This document shows positions 46,017 through 56,664 of a stretch of DNA of 64,000 nt, piece by piece. A program made the position numbers and the translations under genes. The notes under the pieces were generated by a model. It was given only the letters and a program-made list of their open reading frames with translations, did no database searches and was not told the origin of the DNA. Numbering within the stretch: the first letter of the stretch is position 1; each line of letters opens with the position of its first letter. The DNA is from Rhizobiaceae bacterium (lineage in GTDB: Bacteria; Pseudomonadota; Alphaproteobacteria; Rhizobiales; Rhizobiaceae), in contig CAJPFN010000035.1 of NCBI GenBank assembly GCA_905339215.1, forward strand, positions 37,788 through 101,787, in the 5' to 3' direction.

Positions 46017-47444
46017 ATGGACACCCAGATGCTGATCGGCTCGGCCTTCGAGGCCGGTACCGAGACCGAGGAGGCGATCCTCAATCCGCGCACCGGCGAG
46101 ACGATACTGAACATCCCCGAGGCCAGCCAGTCGCAGATCGAGAAGGCGGTAGCCGCCGCCGAGAAGGCCTTCGCCACCTGGTCACGGACCACCCCGGCGC
46201 AGCGCTCCGGTTACCTCCGGAAGATCGCCGACCGCATCGAGGCGGAAGCCGCCGGCTTCGCCGCGCTGGAGGCGCTCAACTGCGGCAAGCCGATCAACGC
46301 CGCGCTGAACGACGAGATCCCGGCTATCGTCGACTGCTGGCGCTTCTTTGCGGGTGCGGTGCGCTCCATGCCCGGCCAGGTCGCCGGCGAATACCTTCCC
46401 GGCCACACCTCGATGATCCGTCGCGATCCGGTCGGCATCGTCGCCTCGATCGCACCGTGGAACTACCCGCTGATGATGATGGCGTGGAAGCTGGCGCCGG
46501 CGATCGCCGGCGGCAACACGGTCGTCTACAAGCCGTCCGAGCAGACCCCGCTGACGGCCCTGAAGCTGGCCCGGATCCTCGCCGAAGTCCGGCCCGAAGG
46601 CGTGGTCAACGTCGTGCTCGGCCGCGGCGAGAGTGTCGGCAACGCGCTGATCAACCATCCCAAGGTCAACATGATCTCGATCACCGGCGACGTCGCGACC
46701 GGCAAGAAGATACTGCAGGCGGCCGCCAAATCGGTAAAGCGCACGCATCTCGAGCTTGGCGGCAAGGCCCCGGTCATCGTCTTCGATGACGCCGACCTCG
46801 ACGCGGTGGTCAACGGCCTGCGCGCCTTCGGCTACTACAATGCCGGCCAGGACTGCACCGCCGCCTGCCGCATCTATGCCGGTGACAAGGTTTACGAGAA
46901 GCTTGTCGCCGATCTGTCCTCCGTGGTCTCCAGCATCCGGTACAACCGCAGCGACGACACCGAGAATGAAATGGGGCCGCTCATCTCCAAACGTCAGCGC
47001 GACCGCGTCGCCTCCTTTGTCGAACGCGCCGCCGAGTTGAACCACATCGAGATCACCACCGGCGGCCGCCCGGGCGAGGGCGGCGGCTTCTACTACCAGC
47101 CTACCGTGGTCGCCGGCGCGCTGCAGGCCGACGAGATCGTCCGCCGCGAGGTGTTCGGCCCCGTCGTCTCGGTCACCCGCTTCTCCGACGTCGACGAGGC
47201 GGTCGCCTGGGCGAACGACAGCGACTACGGCCTCGCCTCCTCGGTGTGGACGAAGGACGTCAGCAGGGCCATGGCGACGGCGGCGCGGCTGCAATACGGC
47301 TGCACCTGGATCAACACCCACTTCATGCTCACCAACGAAATGCCGCATGGCGGGCTGAAGCAGTCGGGCTACGGCAAGGACATGTCGCTCTACGCGCTGG
47401 AGGATTATACCGCTGTCCGCCACGTCATGGTGGCGCACGGCTAG
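46017..47444 (+). CDS. aldehyde dehydrogenase, probably gamma-aminobutyraldehyde dehydrogenase
   Basis: 475-residue NAD-dependent aldehyde dehydrogenase. The catalytic Cys is in [13 protein letters not shown] (about residue 277) and the Glu in [10 protein letters not shown] (about 243). [17 protein letters not shown] PWNYP precedes it, and the C-terminal [25 protein letters not shown] is characteristic of the aminobutyraldehyde/betaine-type group. I start at ATG 46017 (6 bases after AAGGGAG) rather than 46011. It directly follows the polyamine permeases and would convert 4-aminobutanal to GABA. Confidence 0.84.
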   Translation: MDTQMLIGSAFEAGTETEEAILNPRTGETILNIPEASQSQIEKAVAAAEKAFATWSRTTPAQRSGYLRKIADRIEAEAAGFAALEALNCGKPINAALNDEIPAIVDCWRFFAGAVRSMPGQVAGEYLPGHTSMIRRDPVGIVASIAPWNYPLMMMAWKLAPAIAGGNTVVYKPSEQTPLTALKLARILAEVRPEGVVNVVLGRGESVGNALINHPKVNMISITGDVATGKKILQAAAKSVKRTHLELGGKAPVIVFDDADLDAVVNGLRAFGYYNAGQDCTAACRIYAGDKVYEKLVADLSSVVSSIRYNRSDDTENEMGPLISKRQRDRVASFVERAAELNHIEITTGGRPGEGGGFYYQPTVVAGALQADEIVRREVFGPVVSVTRFSDVDEAVAWANDSDYGLASSVWTKDVSRAMATAARLQYGCTWINTHFMLTNEMPHGGLKQSGYGKDMSLYALEDYTAVRHVMVAHG

Positions 47445-47642
47445 GGTCTCGGCCCTCACATGGATGGGCGGGATCGCCCGCTTCGTGAGCGACGGACCGG
47501 ACGGCACCGCGGGCGAGCAACTCCGGCGAGGACCGGGCGCCCGTCATCCGTTTTCGCTTCGCCCGACATCTTCCCTCGCGATGCGGGAAGGATACCGGAC
47601 GTCGAAGAGGTAACTTTTTGGTCCAATGGGAGGAAGTCCACT

Positions 47643-48125
47643 ATGTATCGTCGTCAGTTTTTGATTTCGGCGGCAGCCGCCGCGATGCTCGCCGCCGCGC
47701 CGTCGTTCGCAGCCGACAGCGCGCAATCGGTGGTCGAGGCCTATGTCGCCGCATGGAACGCCCACGATTCGGCCAAGGCGGCAGGCTACTTCGCCGAAAA
47801 TGTGACCTATTACGATGCGTCGGTCGGGACGCCGATCGAAGGCAAGGAAGCGGCCAAGACCGGCGTCATCGACAATTTCCTCAACGCCGCGCCGGACGCC
47901 GTGTGGAAGATGAAGGGCGCGCCCGTCGTGCAGGACGACCGCGTTTCGTTCGAATGGGAATTCTCGGGTACCAACACCGGCGCCTGGGCAGACGGTACCG
48001 CGGCGACCGGGAAGGCGTTTTCCTTCACCGGAGCCTCGATGTTTACCGTCAAGGACGGCAAGATCGTCTCACAGAACGACTATTACGACGCCCTCGGTTT
48101 CTACAAGCAACTCGGGTTGATGTAG
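47643..48125 (+). CDS. secreted SnoaL-like (NTF2-fold) protein
   Basis: 160-residue protein with an N-terminal signal peptide (MYRRQFLISAAAAAMLAAAP... ending SFA, about residue 23), with a twin-Arg-like YRRQF beginning. The body fits SnoaL-like/ketosteroid-isomerase-fold proteins: VVEAYVAAWNAHDSAKAAGY, then YYDASVGTPIEGKEA and FTVKDGKIVSQNDYYDALGF. GGGAGGA lies before the ATG. It sits between the aldehyde dehydrogenase and GABA transaminase with gaps of about 200 bases on both sides. Role is not known; a binding or hydrolase role in the periplasm is possible. The flanking gaps (47445-47642 and 48126-48357) show nothing else that I can support. Confidence 0.75.
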   Translation: MYRRQFLISAAAAAMLAAAPSFAADSAQSVVEAYVAAWNAHDSAKAAGYFAENVTYYDASVGTPIEGKEAAKTGVIDNFLNAAPDAVWKMKGAPVVQDDRVSFEWEFSGTNTGAWADGTAATGKAFSFTGASMFTVKDGKIVSQNDYYDALGFYKQLGLM

Positions 48126-48357
48126 TCTTCGTACCGCCAAGGCGCCTGTCTCCTGCCGGAACCGAGGCTCCGGCCGGAGGGTCGCAAGAAACGCGGCGGC
48201 CGGCGGGTCAGGTCGGTCGCGATCTGCGGCCATCGCCCGCATTGCCTTGCGCGTGGCTCTCTCGTAGGTCCGGGCGAGGCCCTAACGGCGATTGCCGCCG
48301 CACACTAGACATGGCGGCATCTCAGTAACCTGCACCGCCTCTTTCGGAGTGATCGTC

Positions 48358-49644
48358 ATGAATGCCAATGCACCGCTGCAGTCCCGCCGTGTCGCCGCCG
48401 TACCGCGCGGCGTCGGCAACGCCTTCGCCGTCTACGCCGACCGTGCGGAGAATTCTGAGGTCTGGGACGTCGAGGGCAAGCGCTACATCGACTTCGCCGG
48501 CGGCATCGCCGTGCTCAACACCGGCCACCGCCATCCCAGGGTGATCGCCGCGGTCAAGGACCAGCTCGACCGTTTCACCCATACCTGCTTCCAGGTCCTG
48601 CCCTACGAGCAGTACGTGCTGCTCGCCGAGCGTCTCAATGCGCTTGCCCCCTTCAAGGGCGAGGCCAAGACGATCTTTTTCTCGACCGGCGCCGAGGCCG
48701 TCGAGAACGCCGTCAAGATCGCGCGTGCGTCGACCGGCCGGCCGGGCGTCATCGCCTTTACCGGCGCCTTCCACGGCCGCACGGCGCTGACCATGTCGCT
48801 GACCGGCAAGGTCGCGCCCTACCGCAAGAAGTTCGGCCTCGGCGTTCCCGGCATCTATCACCTGCCGTTCCCGACGCCCGACAACGGCGTCACCGTCGCC
48901 GACTCGCTGCGCGCGCTGGAATTCCTGTTCCGCGCCGACATCGAGCCGACCCAGGTCGCCGCGATGATCATCGAGCCGGTCCAGGGCGAGGGCGGCTTCC
49001 ACCCGGCCCCGGTCGAGCTGCTCGAGGCGATCCGCCAGATCTGCGACGCCAACGGCATCGTCATGATCGCCGACGAGATCCAGACCGGCTTCGCCCGCAC
49101 CGGCAAGATGTTCGGCATCGAGGTTTCGGGCGTCGAGCCGGACATGATCACCATCGCCAAGTCGCTCGCCGGCGGCTTCCCACTGTCGGGCGTCATCGGC
49201 AAGGCGGCGATCATGGAGGCCGCCGAGCCGGGCGGGCTGGGCGGCACCTATGCCGGCAGCCCGATCGCCTGCGCCGCCGCGCTCGCGGTGCTTGACGTCA
49301 TCGAGGAGGAGAAGCTGCTCGAGCGCGCCGACAAGGTTGGCGCGCGGGTCAAGGCCGCCGTCGTCAAGGCTTCGCAGCGCAACGACACGGTTCCGATCGC
49401 TGCGGTGCGCGGTCCAGGCGCCATGGTCGCGTTCGACATCGTCAAGAAGCGCGGCTCCGGCGAGCCCGACGCCGACGCCACCAAGCGCGTCACCCAGGCG
49501 GCCATCGCCGACGGGCTGGTGCTGCTGTCCTGCGGCGTCCACGGCAACACGATCCGCATCCTGGTGCCCCTCACCGTCCAGGACGACGTGCTCGACGAGG
49601 GCCTCGCCAAGCTGGAAAAGGCCCTGATCGCCGCCAACGGCTGA
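48358..49644 (+). CDS. gabT: 4-aminobutyrate (GABA) aminotransferase
   Basis: 428-residue class III PLP-dependent aminotransferase that converts GABA plus 2-oxoglutarate to succinate semialdehyde and glutamate. The family features are FFSTGAEAVENAVKIARAST, AFTGAFHGRTALTMSLTGK, IIEPVQGEGGFHPAPVE, IADEIQTGFARTGKMF, and the PLP Lys in MITIAKSLAGGFPLSGV (about residue 267). Length matches GabT. It lies 232 bases after the SnoaL-like gene and completes the polyamine-to-succinate route except for the succinate-semialdehyde dehydrogenase, which I do not see here. Confidence 0.9.
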   Translation: MNANAPLQSRRVAAVPRGVGNAFAVYADRAENSEVWDVEGKRYIDFAGGIAVLNTGHRHPRVIAAVKDQLDRFTHTCFQVLPYEQYVLLAERLNALAPFKGEAKTIFFSTGAEAVENAVKIARASTGRPGVIAFTGAFHGRTALTMSLTGKVAPYRKKFGLGVPGIYHLPFPTPDNGVTVADSLRALEFLFRADIEPTQVAAMIIEPVQGEGGFHPAPVELLEAIRQICDANGIVMIADEIQTGFARTGKMFGIEVSGVEPDMITIAKSLAGGFPLSGVIGKAAIMEAAEPGGLGGTYAGSPIACAAALAVLDVIEEEKLLERADKVGARVKAAVVKASQRNDTVPIAAVRGPGAMVAFDIVKKRGSGEPDADATKRVTQAAIADGLVLLSCGVHGNTIRILVPLTVQDDVLDEGLAKLEKALIAANG

Positions 49645-49661
49645 GGCTTAGGCCGGAGTAA

Positions 49662-49695
49662 ACAAAAAAAGGCCCCGCGACGTCGGGGCCTTTTT
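49662..49695. terminator. bidirectional rho-independent terminator
   Basis: GGCCCCG at 49671-49677 pairs with CGGGGCC at 49684-49690 around CGACGT. A run of seven A precedes it and TTTTT follows, so it can stop transcription both from gabT and from the convergent fds operon. Confidence 0.88.
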
Positions 49696-49719
49696 CATGT
49701 CCGGTTGGCGAAATCGCGT

Positions 49720-50025
49720 TCAGGCGCCGGCAGGCGCCGCTGCGCCCGCAGCCGCCGCGCCGGCAGGGACGACCTCCTCCGCCGGCCGGCGGATGATGCC
49801 GGCGGCCGCGCGCACCAGCTCGTGCAGACCCTCGCCGCCGGAATCGACCAGTTCGAACAGGTGACGGCGCATGCGCGGCTCCCAGAACTTATTAATATGC
49901 TCGGCCACCCCGGCGATGCCTTCCTCGCGCGGCTTCGAGGCGAAGAAGGTGGCGATCTGGTTGGCCATGCGGGCGTGCTTGGCGAGGATCGCGGCGCGGT
50001 GCTGTTCGGCGGCGTCAGGCGACAT
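49720..50025 (-). CDS. fdsD: formate dehydrogenase delta subunit
   Basis: 101-residue FdsD-type protein: MANQIATFFASKPREEGIAG with VAEHINKFWEPRMRRHLFEL (about residues 20-60), the family core, then an Ala/Pro-rich tail. The start follows GAAGGAAG. It overlaps the fdhD stop by a few bases. It belongs to the Fds complex as an assembly or stability subunit, and is last in the operon before the terminator. Confidence 0.82.
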   Translation of the reverse strand: MSPDAAEQHRAAILAKHARMANQIATFFASKPREEGIAGVAEHINKFWEPRMRRHLFELVDSGGEGLHELVRAAAGIIRRPAEEVVPAGAAAAGAAAPAGA

Positions 50026-51256
50026 GTCGGCTTCCTTCGGTGGCGACGCGGTCCGGCCGCGTGAAGATATCGAATTCCTCGCCGCGCGCCAGCGCGACGA
50101 GCGTGATGCCGGCCTCCTCGGCCGTGCGGATGGCGAGCGCGGTCGGCGCCGAGACGGCGATCAGCACGGCTGCGCCGATCGCGGCCGTCTTCTGCACCAT
50201 CTCGACCGAGATGCGTGAGGTGACCACCACGGCGCCGGTCGACCCTTCGACCCCGGCCTTCGCCAGCGCTCCCGCCAGCTTGTCCAGCGCATTGTGCCGG
50301 CCGACATCCTCGCGCGCCGCGACGATGCCCTTGCCCCGCACATAGAAGCCCGCGGCATGCACGGCGCCGGTCTCGGCGTGCAGTGGCTGCGCCCTGGCGA
50401 GTAGTCGTACCGCGGCCGCGATGTCGGCTGCATCGAGGGCGAGCGCCGAGCCGGCGACGGAATCGACCGACCGCATCGCCTCCTCGATCGACTCGATGCC
50501 GCACAGCCCGCAGCCGACCGGTCCGGCGAGCCGCCGCCGCCGCGCCTCGAAGCGCGTGTTGGCGGCGTCCTTCAGCCTGATCTGGACATCGATGCCCGGC
50601 CCGTGATCCTCGATCGCGATCGCGGCGATTTCCTCTGCCGCGCCGACGATGCCTTCGGTCAGGCAGAAGCCCAGGGCGAAATCCTCGATGTCGGCCGGCG
50701 TCGCCATCATCACCGCATGCGTCGTTCCCGCGAAGGACAGCGCCACCGGCGTCTCCTCCGGCACGGTCCGCGCCGCCGCACTCGTCCCGCCTGCGCGGCG
50801 GGCGATGCGCGAGGTCGAGGTGAGGGGAGCGCGGCCGCCTTTCCCTCCCCCTTGCGGGGAGGGTCCGGCCGAAGGCCGGGGGTGGGGTAACCTCGGCAGC
50901 GCGCCGGCCTTGTCCTTCACGTCCTGCGCGAGATGCCAGGCATGGTCGAGTGCGTCGTTGGCATCGTACCGGATCACGAAGAATCCCGAGTTCCGCAGAT
51001 ATGCATCGCGATTGGCATCGTGCCTCTTGCCTTCGTCCGTTTCGTGACGATCACCATCGATCTCGACGACAATCTTGGGATCGAAACAGACGAAATCGGC
51101 GATGTACGGCCCTATTGGCGACTGGCGACGAAACTTTAGGCCTTCGGACTTGAGGTCGCGTAGGTGTTGCCAGAGCAGATATTCCCCCTTGGTTGCGAAG
51201 CCGCGCAATGACCTGGCCTTGATCCGCATCTCTGGTGTGACAAGCGTACGTGGCAT
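50015..51256 (-). CDS. fdhD: FdhD sulfurtransferase fused to an N-terminal DUF559 nuclease-like domain
   Basis: A 413-residue frame in two parts. Residues 1-115 are a DUF559 (Vsr-like) endonuclease domain with RSLRGFATKGEYLLW, IADFVCFDPKIVVEIDGDRH and YLRNSGFFVIRYDAND, including the Asp and Glu/Asp of the catalytic core. Residues about 120-150 come from a palindromic repeat (PHPRPSAGPSPQGGGKGG). From about 155 a full FdhD follows: PEETPVALSFAGTTHAVMMA, CGLCGIES with the CXXC motif (about 245) and EDVGRHNALDKL. FdhD transfers sulfur to the molybdenum cofactor of formate dehydrogenase. I see no good separate fdhD start at the junction. The fusion looks like an insertion that displaced the native start (see the flanking repeats). 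Confidence 0.8.
   Translation of the reverse strand: MPRTLVTPEMRIKARSLRGFATKGEYLLWQHLRDLKSEGLKFRRQSPIGPYIADFVCFDPKIVVEIDGDRHETDEGKRHDANRDAYLRNSGFFVIRYDANDALDHAWHLAQDVKDKAGALPRLPHPRPSAGPSPQGGGKGGRAPLTSTSRIARRAGGTSAAARTVPEETPVALSFAGTTHAVMMATPADIEDFALGFCLTEGIVGAAEEIAAIAIEDHGPGIDVQIRLKDAANTRFEARRRRLAGPVGCGLCGIESIEEAMRSVDSVAGSALALDAADIAAAVRLLARAQPLHAETGAVHAAGFYVRGKGIVAAREDVGRHNALDKLAGALAKAGVEGSTGAVVVTSRISVEMVQKTAAIGAAVLIAVSAPTALAIRTAEEAGITLVALARGEEFDIFTRPDRVATEGSRHVA
50829..50895. repeat. terminal inverted repeat of the DUF559 element, fdhD side
   Basis: GCGCGGCC (50829-50836) is followed by CCTCCCCCTTGCGGGGAGG (50844-50862, a 7-base hairpin), an inner hairpin CCGGCCGAAGGCCGG (50865-50879) and GGGTGGGGTAACC (50880-50892). 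On the minus strand it translates inside the fusion protein. It matches the repeat at 51315-51379 in inverted orientation. Confidence 0.75.
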
Positions 51257-51314
51257 TCGCTCAGTCCGATTCGCGCTCGGGTGCGCTCGGCGAAGAAGGC
51301 GCCGGCGCGCAGCA

Positions 51315-51379
51315 GAGGTTACCCCACCCGGCTCGCTTCGCGAGCCACCCTCCCCGCAAGGGGGAGGGGGAGGCCGCGC
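51315..51379. repeat. terminal inverted repeat of the DUF559 element, fdsA side
   Basis: Read on the minus strand from 51379: GCGCGGCC, a C/T stretch, CCTCCCCCTTGCGGGGAGGG, a hairpin GGCTCGCGAAGCGAGCC (51346-51330) and GGGTGGGGTAACCTC (to 51315). Only the loop hairpin differs from the copy at 50829. It ends 6 bases from the fdsA stop. Confidence 0.75.
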
Positions 51380-51385
51380 GTGTCG

Positions 51386-54271
51386 TCACTCCGCCGCCTC
51401 CATGTGGCCTTCGATGCGCCGCGAGCGCTTCGACAGTTCCTCGTATTCCTCCTGCCACTCGCTCGGGCCGTTGGAGGGCGATACCTGCACGGCGGTCACC
51501 TTGTATTCCGGGCAGTTGGTCGCCCAGTCGGAGAAGTCGGTGGTTACCACGTTCGCCTGCGTGTCCGGGTGGTGGAAGGTCGTGTAGACGACGCCCGGCG
51601 ACACGCGGTCGGTGATCTCGGCGCGCAGCGTCGTCTCGCCGGCGCGGCTCTTCAGCCTCACCCAGTCGCCGTCGCGCACGCCGCGCTGCTCGGCGTCGTG
51701 CGGGTGGATCTCCAGCACGTCCTCGGCATGCCAAACAACGTTGTCCGTGCGCCTTGTCTGCGCGCCGACATTGTATTGCGACAGGATGCGGCCGGTCGTC
51801 AGCAGCAGCGGGAAGCGCGGCCCGGTCTTCTCGTCGGTCGCGACATATTCGGTGCGGATGAACTTACCCTTGCCGCGGACGAAGCCGCCCACATGCATGA
51901 TCGGCGTGCCTTCCGGCGCCTTCTCGTTGCACGGCCACTGCACCGAGCCCATCTCGTCCAGCAGGTCGTAGGAGACCTTCTGGAACGACGGTGTCGTCAT
52001 GGCGATCTCGTCCATCACCTGCGAGGGGTGCGTGTAGTTCCAGGAAAGCCCCATCGCCTGGGCGAGCTTCTGAGTCACCTCCCAGTCGGCCAGCCCGTTC
52101 TTCGGCGCCATCACCTTGCGCACGCGGTTGATGCGCCGCTCGGCGTTGGTGAAGGTGCCGTCCTTCTCGAGGAAGGTCGAGCCCGGCAGGAAGACGTGGG
52201 CGTAGTTGGCCGTCTCGTTGAGGAAGAGGTCGTGGACGACCACGCACTCCATCGCCGCGAGACCAGCCGACACATGGTGCGTGTCGGGGTCCGACTGCAA
52301 AATGTCCTCGCCCTGGATGTAGATGCCCTTGAACGTGCCCTCGACCGCGGCGTCGAGCATGTTGGGGATCCTGAGGCCCGGCTCGTTGTCGAGCTTGACG
52401 CCCCACAGCGCCTCGTAGATGTCGCGCACGGCGTCGCCGGAGATGTGCCGGTAGCCGGGCAGTTCGTGCGGGAAGGAGCCCATGTCGCACGAACCCTGCA
52501 CGTTGTTCTGGCCGCGCAGCGGGTTCACGCCGACGCCGCGCCGGCCGATGTTGCCGGTGGCCATGGCGAGGTTGGCGATCGCCATGACGGTCGTCGAGCC
52601 CTGGCTGTGCTCGGTGACGCCGAGGCCGTAGTAGATGGCGCCGTTGCCGCCGGTCGCGTAGAGCCGCGCAGCACCCCGGATCGTTTCGGCCGGCACGCCG
52701 GAGATCTTCTCCACCGCCTCGGGCGAATGTTGCGGATCGGCGACGAAGGCCGCCCAGTCCTCGAACTCCGACCAGTCGCAGCGCTCGCGGATGAAGGCCT
52801 CGTCGAAAAGGCCCTCGGTGACGATGACGTGCGCCAGCGCGGTGACGACCGCCACGTTGGTGCCCGGCTTCAGTGCGAGATGATAGTCGGCCTTGGCGTG
52901 CACCGAGGTGACGGACTCCGTGCGCCGCGGGTCGAGCACGATCAGCTTGGCGCCCTGGCGGATGCGCTTCTTCATGCGCGAGGCGAACACCGGGTGCGCG
53001 GCCGACGGGTTGGCGCCGATCACCATGATGACGTCGCTCTCTTCGACGGAATCGAAGTCCTGCGTGCCGGCCGAGGTGCCGTAGGTCTGGCCGAGCCCGT
53101 AGCCGGTCGGCGAGTGGCAGACGCGGGCGCAGGTGTCGACGTTGTTGTTGCCGAAGCCCTGGCGGATCAGCTTCTGGACGAGATAGGTCTCCTCGTTGGT
53201 GCAGCGCGACGAAGTGATGCCGCCGATCGAGCCCTTGCCGTACTGGTACTGGATGCGGCGGAATTCCTTCGCCACGTGGGCGAACGCCTCGTCCCAGGTT
53301 ACCTCGCGCCACGGATCGGTGATCTTCTCGCGCACCATCGGGTTGAGGATGCGCTCCTTGTGCGTGGCGTAGCCGTAGGCGAAGCGGCCCTTGACGCAGC
53401 TATGGCCGCGATTGGCCTTGCCGTCCTTCCACGGCACCATGCGCACCAGCTCGTCGCCGCGCATCTCGGCCTTGAACGAGCAGCCAACGCCGCAATAGGC
53501 GCAGGTGGTTACCACCGAATGCTCCGGCTGGCCGATCTCGATTACCGACTTCTCGGTCAGGGTGGCCGTCGGGCAGGCCTGCACGCAGGCGCCGCAGGAA
53601 ACGCATTCCGAATCGAGGAACAGCTGGTGCATGCCGGGCGACACTCTGGATTCGAAGCCGCGGCCCTCGATGGTCAGCGCAAACGTGCCCTGTACCTCCT
53701 CGCAGGCGCGCACGCAGCGCGAGCAGACGATGCATTTCGACGGATCATAGGTGAAGTAGGGGTTGGACTCGTCCTTCGCCATCCAGCGGAAGTTCTCCGC
53801 CCCGTCGGCGCGGTCCTTGGCGAAGACGTGGTTGTCGCCCTCGTATCCGTAGCGCACGTCGCGCAGGCCGACCGCGCCGGCCATGTCCTGCAGCTCGCAG
53901 TCGCCGTTGGCGGCACAGGTCAGGCAGTCGAGCGGATGGTCGGAGATGTAGAGCTCCATGACGCCGCGGCGGATGTCCTTCAGCCGGTTCGTCTGGGTCT
54001 TCACCACCATGCCCGGCGCCACCGGCGTCGTGCAGGACGACGGCGTGCCCGCGCGCCCCTCGATCTCCACCAGGCAGAGCCGGCAGGAGCCGAAGGCGTC
54101 GACCATGTCGGTGGCGCAGAGCTTCGGGATCTGGATGCCCGCCTCCATCGAGGCGCGCATGATCGAGGTGCCCTCCGGCACCGTGACGGTGAAGCCGTCG
54201 ACGGTGAGCGTCACCTGCTTCTCGGCCTTCGAGGCCGGGGTGCCGTAGTCGATTTCGTGGATGAGACCCAT
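51386..54271 (-). CDS. fdsA: NAD-dependent formate dehydrogenase alpha subunit (molybdenum)
   Basis: 961-residue catalytic subunit that oxidises formate to CO2. The N-terminal 2Fe-2S ferredoxin region (about residues 20-100, with CATDMVDAFGSCRLC), a CLTCAANGDCELQ region and two 4Fe-4S ferredoxin motifs (CIVCSRCVRACEE, CVSCGACVQACP) come first. The molybdopterin enzyme core, opening with CAYCGVGCSF, follows. The active-site residue is Cys, in TCARVCHSPTGYGLGQTYG, not selenocysteine. The operon order, fdsG-fdsB-DUF4287-fdsA-fdhD-fdsD, differs from the usual only by the small gene. Its size matches Rhodobacter FdsA. Confidence 0.92.
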   Translation of the reverse strand: MGLIHEIDYGTPASKAEKQVTLTVDGFTVTVPEGTSIMRASMEAGIQIPKLCATDMVDAFGSCRLCLVEIEGRAGTPSSCTTPVAPGMVVKTQTNRLKDIRRGVMELYISDHPLDCLTCAANGDCELQDMAGAVGLRDVRYGYEGDNHVFAKDRADGAENFRWMAKDESNPYFTYDPSKCIVCSRCVRACEEVQGTFALTIEGRGFESRVSPGMHQLFLDSECVSCGACVQACPTATLTEKSVIEIGQPEHSVVTTCAYCGVGCSFKAEMRGDELVRMVPWKDGKANRGHSCVKGRFAYGYATHKERILNPMVREKITDPWREVTWDEAFAHVAKEFRRIQYQYGKGSIGGITSSRCTNEETYLVQKLIRQGFGNNNVDTCARVCHSPTGYGLGQTYGTSAGTQDFDSVEESDVIMVIGANPSAAHPVFASRMKKRIRQGAKLIVLDPRRTESVTSVHAKADYHLALKPGTNVAVVTALAHVIVTEGLFDEAFIRERCDWSEFEDWAAFVADPQHSPEAVEKISGVPAETIRGAARLYATGGNGAIYYGLGVTEHSQGSTTVMAIANLAMATGNIGRRGVGVNPLRGQNNVQGSCDMGSFPHELPGYRHISGDAVRDIYEALWGVKLDNEPGLRIPNMLDAAVEGTFKGIYIQGEDILQSDPDTHHVSAGLAAMECVVVHDLFLNETANYAHVFLPGSTFLEKDGTFTNAERRINRVRKVMAPKNGLADWEVTQKLAQAMGLSWNYTHPSQVMDEIAMTTPSFQKVSYDLLDEMGSVQWPCNEKAPEGTPIMHVGGFVRGKGKFIRTEYVATDEKTGPRFPLLLTTGRILSQYNVGAQTRRTDNVVWHAEDVLEIHPHDAEQRGVRDGDWVRLKSRAGETTLRAEITDRVSPGVVYTTFHHPDTQANVVTTDFSDWATNCPEYKVTAVQVSPSNGPSEWQEEYEELSKRSRRIEGHMEAAE

Positions 54272-54281
54272 GGGATTGTTC

Positions 54282-54490
54282 CTAGCGGTCCTGTTTCTCT
54301 GCGAGCGTATGCGCCACCAGCGCGTTGGCGTGGCCGTGTCCGAGCCCGTGCTCGGCCTTCAGCCAGTTGACGATTTCCATGTGCTTCATGCCCGACCGGC
54401 CGCGGACGAGCGCCTTCCAGTGCTCGATCGGCTTGCCGTAGGTCTTCTCGATCGACGGGAAGTAGGAGGCGGGGCCTTTGATCTTTTCCG

Positions 54491-54494
<4 letters not shown>
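54282..54494 (-). CDS. small DUF4287-type protein inside the formate dehydrogenase operon
   Basis: A 70-residue soluble protein: KGPASYFPSIEKTYGKPIEH then WKALVRGRSGMKHMEIVNWL and a C-terminal GLGHGHANALVAHTL. I recognise the DUF4287 pattern (an N-terminal 'Y(F)PSIEKTYG' and 'GLGHGHANALV'). ATG 54494 overlaps the fdsB stop by four bases (ATGA), and its stop lies 11 bases from the fdsA start, so it is translated with the operon. Function unknown; it could be an accessory or assembly factor for the enzyme (inference). Confidence 0.78.
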
Positions 54495-56046
<1,552 letters not shown>

Positions 56047-56050
<4 letters not shown>

Positions 56051-56520
56051 GCCCGCACCTCCGCGGCGATCGCTTGCAGCGCTTCCTCGTCGAGGCGGCC
56101 GACCGGCTCGCCGTCGACCAGCGCGGCGGGCGCGCAGGCGCACAGGCCGAGGCAATAGACCGGATCCAGCGTCACCGAGCCGTCCTTCGCCGTCTCGTGG
56201 AAGCCGATGCCGAGCAGTTCCTGCAGGCGCGCAGCCACCGCATCGCCGCCCATCGACTGGCAGGCCTCGGCACGGCACAGCTTGATGACGTGACGGCCCG
56301 CCGGCTCCCTGCGGAAGTCGTGGTAAAAGGTGACGACGCCGTGGACCTCGGCCTTGGAAAGGTTCAGCGCCTCGGCGATCACCGGCAGTGCCTCCTGCGG
56401 CACGTGGCCGAATTCGGCCTGCAGCTCATGCAGGATGGGCAGCAGCGGCCCTTCGAGATTGCGCCTCTCGGCGACGACCGTGGCCGCGCGGGCGGCGATG
56501 TCGGTACTTGCAGGCTGCAT
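56047..56520 (-). CDS. fdsG: formate dehydrogenase gamma subunit (2Fe-2S, NuoE-like)
   Basis: 157-residue NuoE-type subunit. Helical N-terminal (LLPILHELQAEFGHVPQEAL) then a thioredoxin-like 2Fe-2S domain with ligands in LCRAEACQSMGG (about residue 85) and YCLGLCACAPAALVDG (about 125). I choose ATG 56520, since it gives the family length; a GTG at 56562 is upstream in frame. It opens the fds operon, downstream of the LysR gene and the palindrome at 56622. Confidence 0.89.
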
Positions 56521-56621
56521 CGTCACGCAGCGCCCTCCCTGGATCGGCGCCCGCTCAGGCACCAGACTGATGCTAGAATCGGGAAAAAACCCGAGAAAAT
56601 CAATAAAGGCGTCTCGTTGCT

Positions 56622-56640
56622 CGATAGAGGATTTCTATCG
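56622..56640. promoter_or_regulatory. LysR-type operator candidate upstream of fdsG
   Basis: CGATAGA (56622-56628), GGATT, TCTATCG (56634-56640): a perfect 7-base inverted repeat containing an ATAG-N7-CTAT core, as bound by LysR regulators. It lies 102 bases before fdsG and 24 bases from the end of the LysR gene, AT-rich in context. Confidence 0.62.
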
Positions 56641-56664
56641 AATAACCTTCGCCGGTTTTCTATA

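Noticed and set aside
51386..54271. Selenocysteine in formate dehydrogenase
   Set aside because: The active-site position reads as Cys in TCARVCHSPTG and there is no in-frame TGA at that place.
51281..54370. A 1029-codon plus-strand frame across fdsA
   Set aside because: Antisense to the formate dehydrogenase alpha subunit; no recognisable domain.
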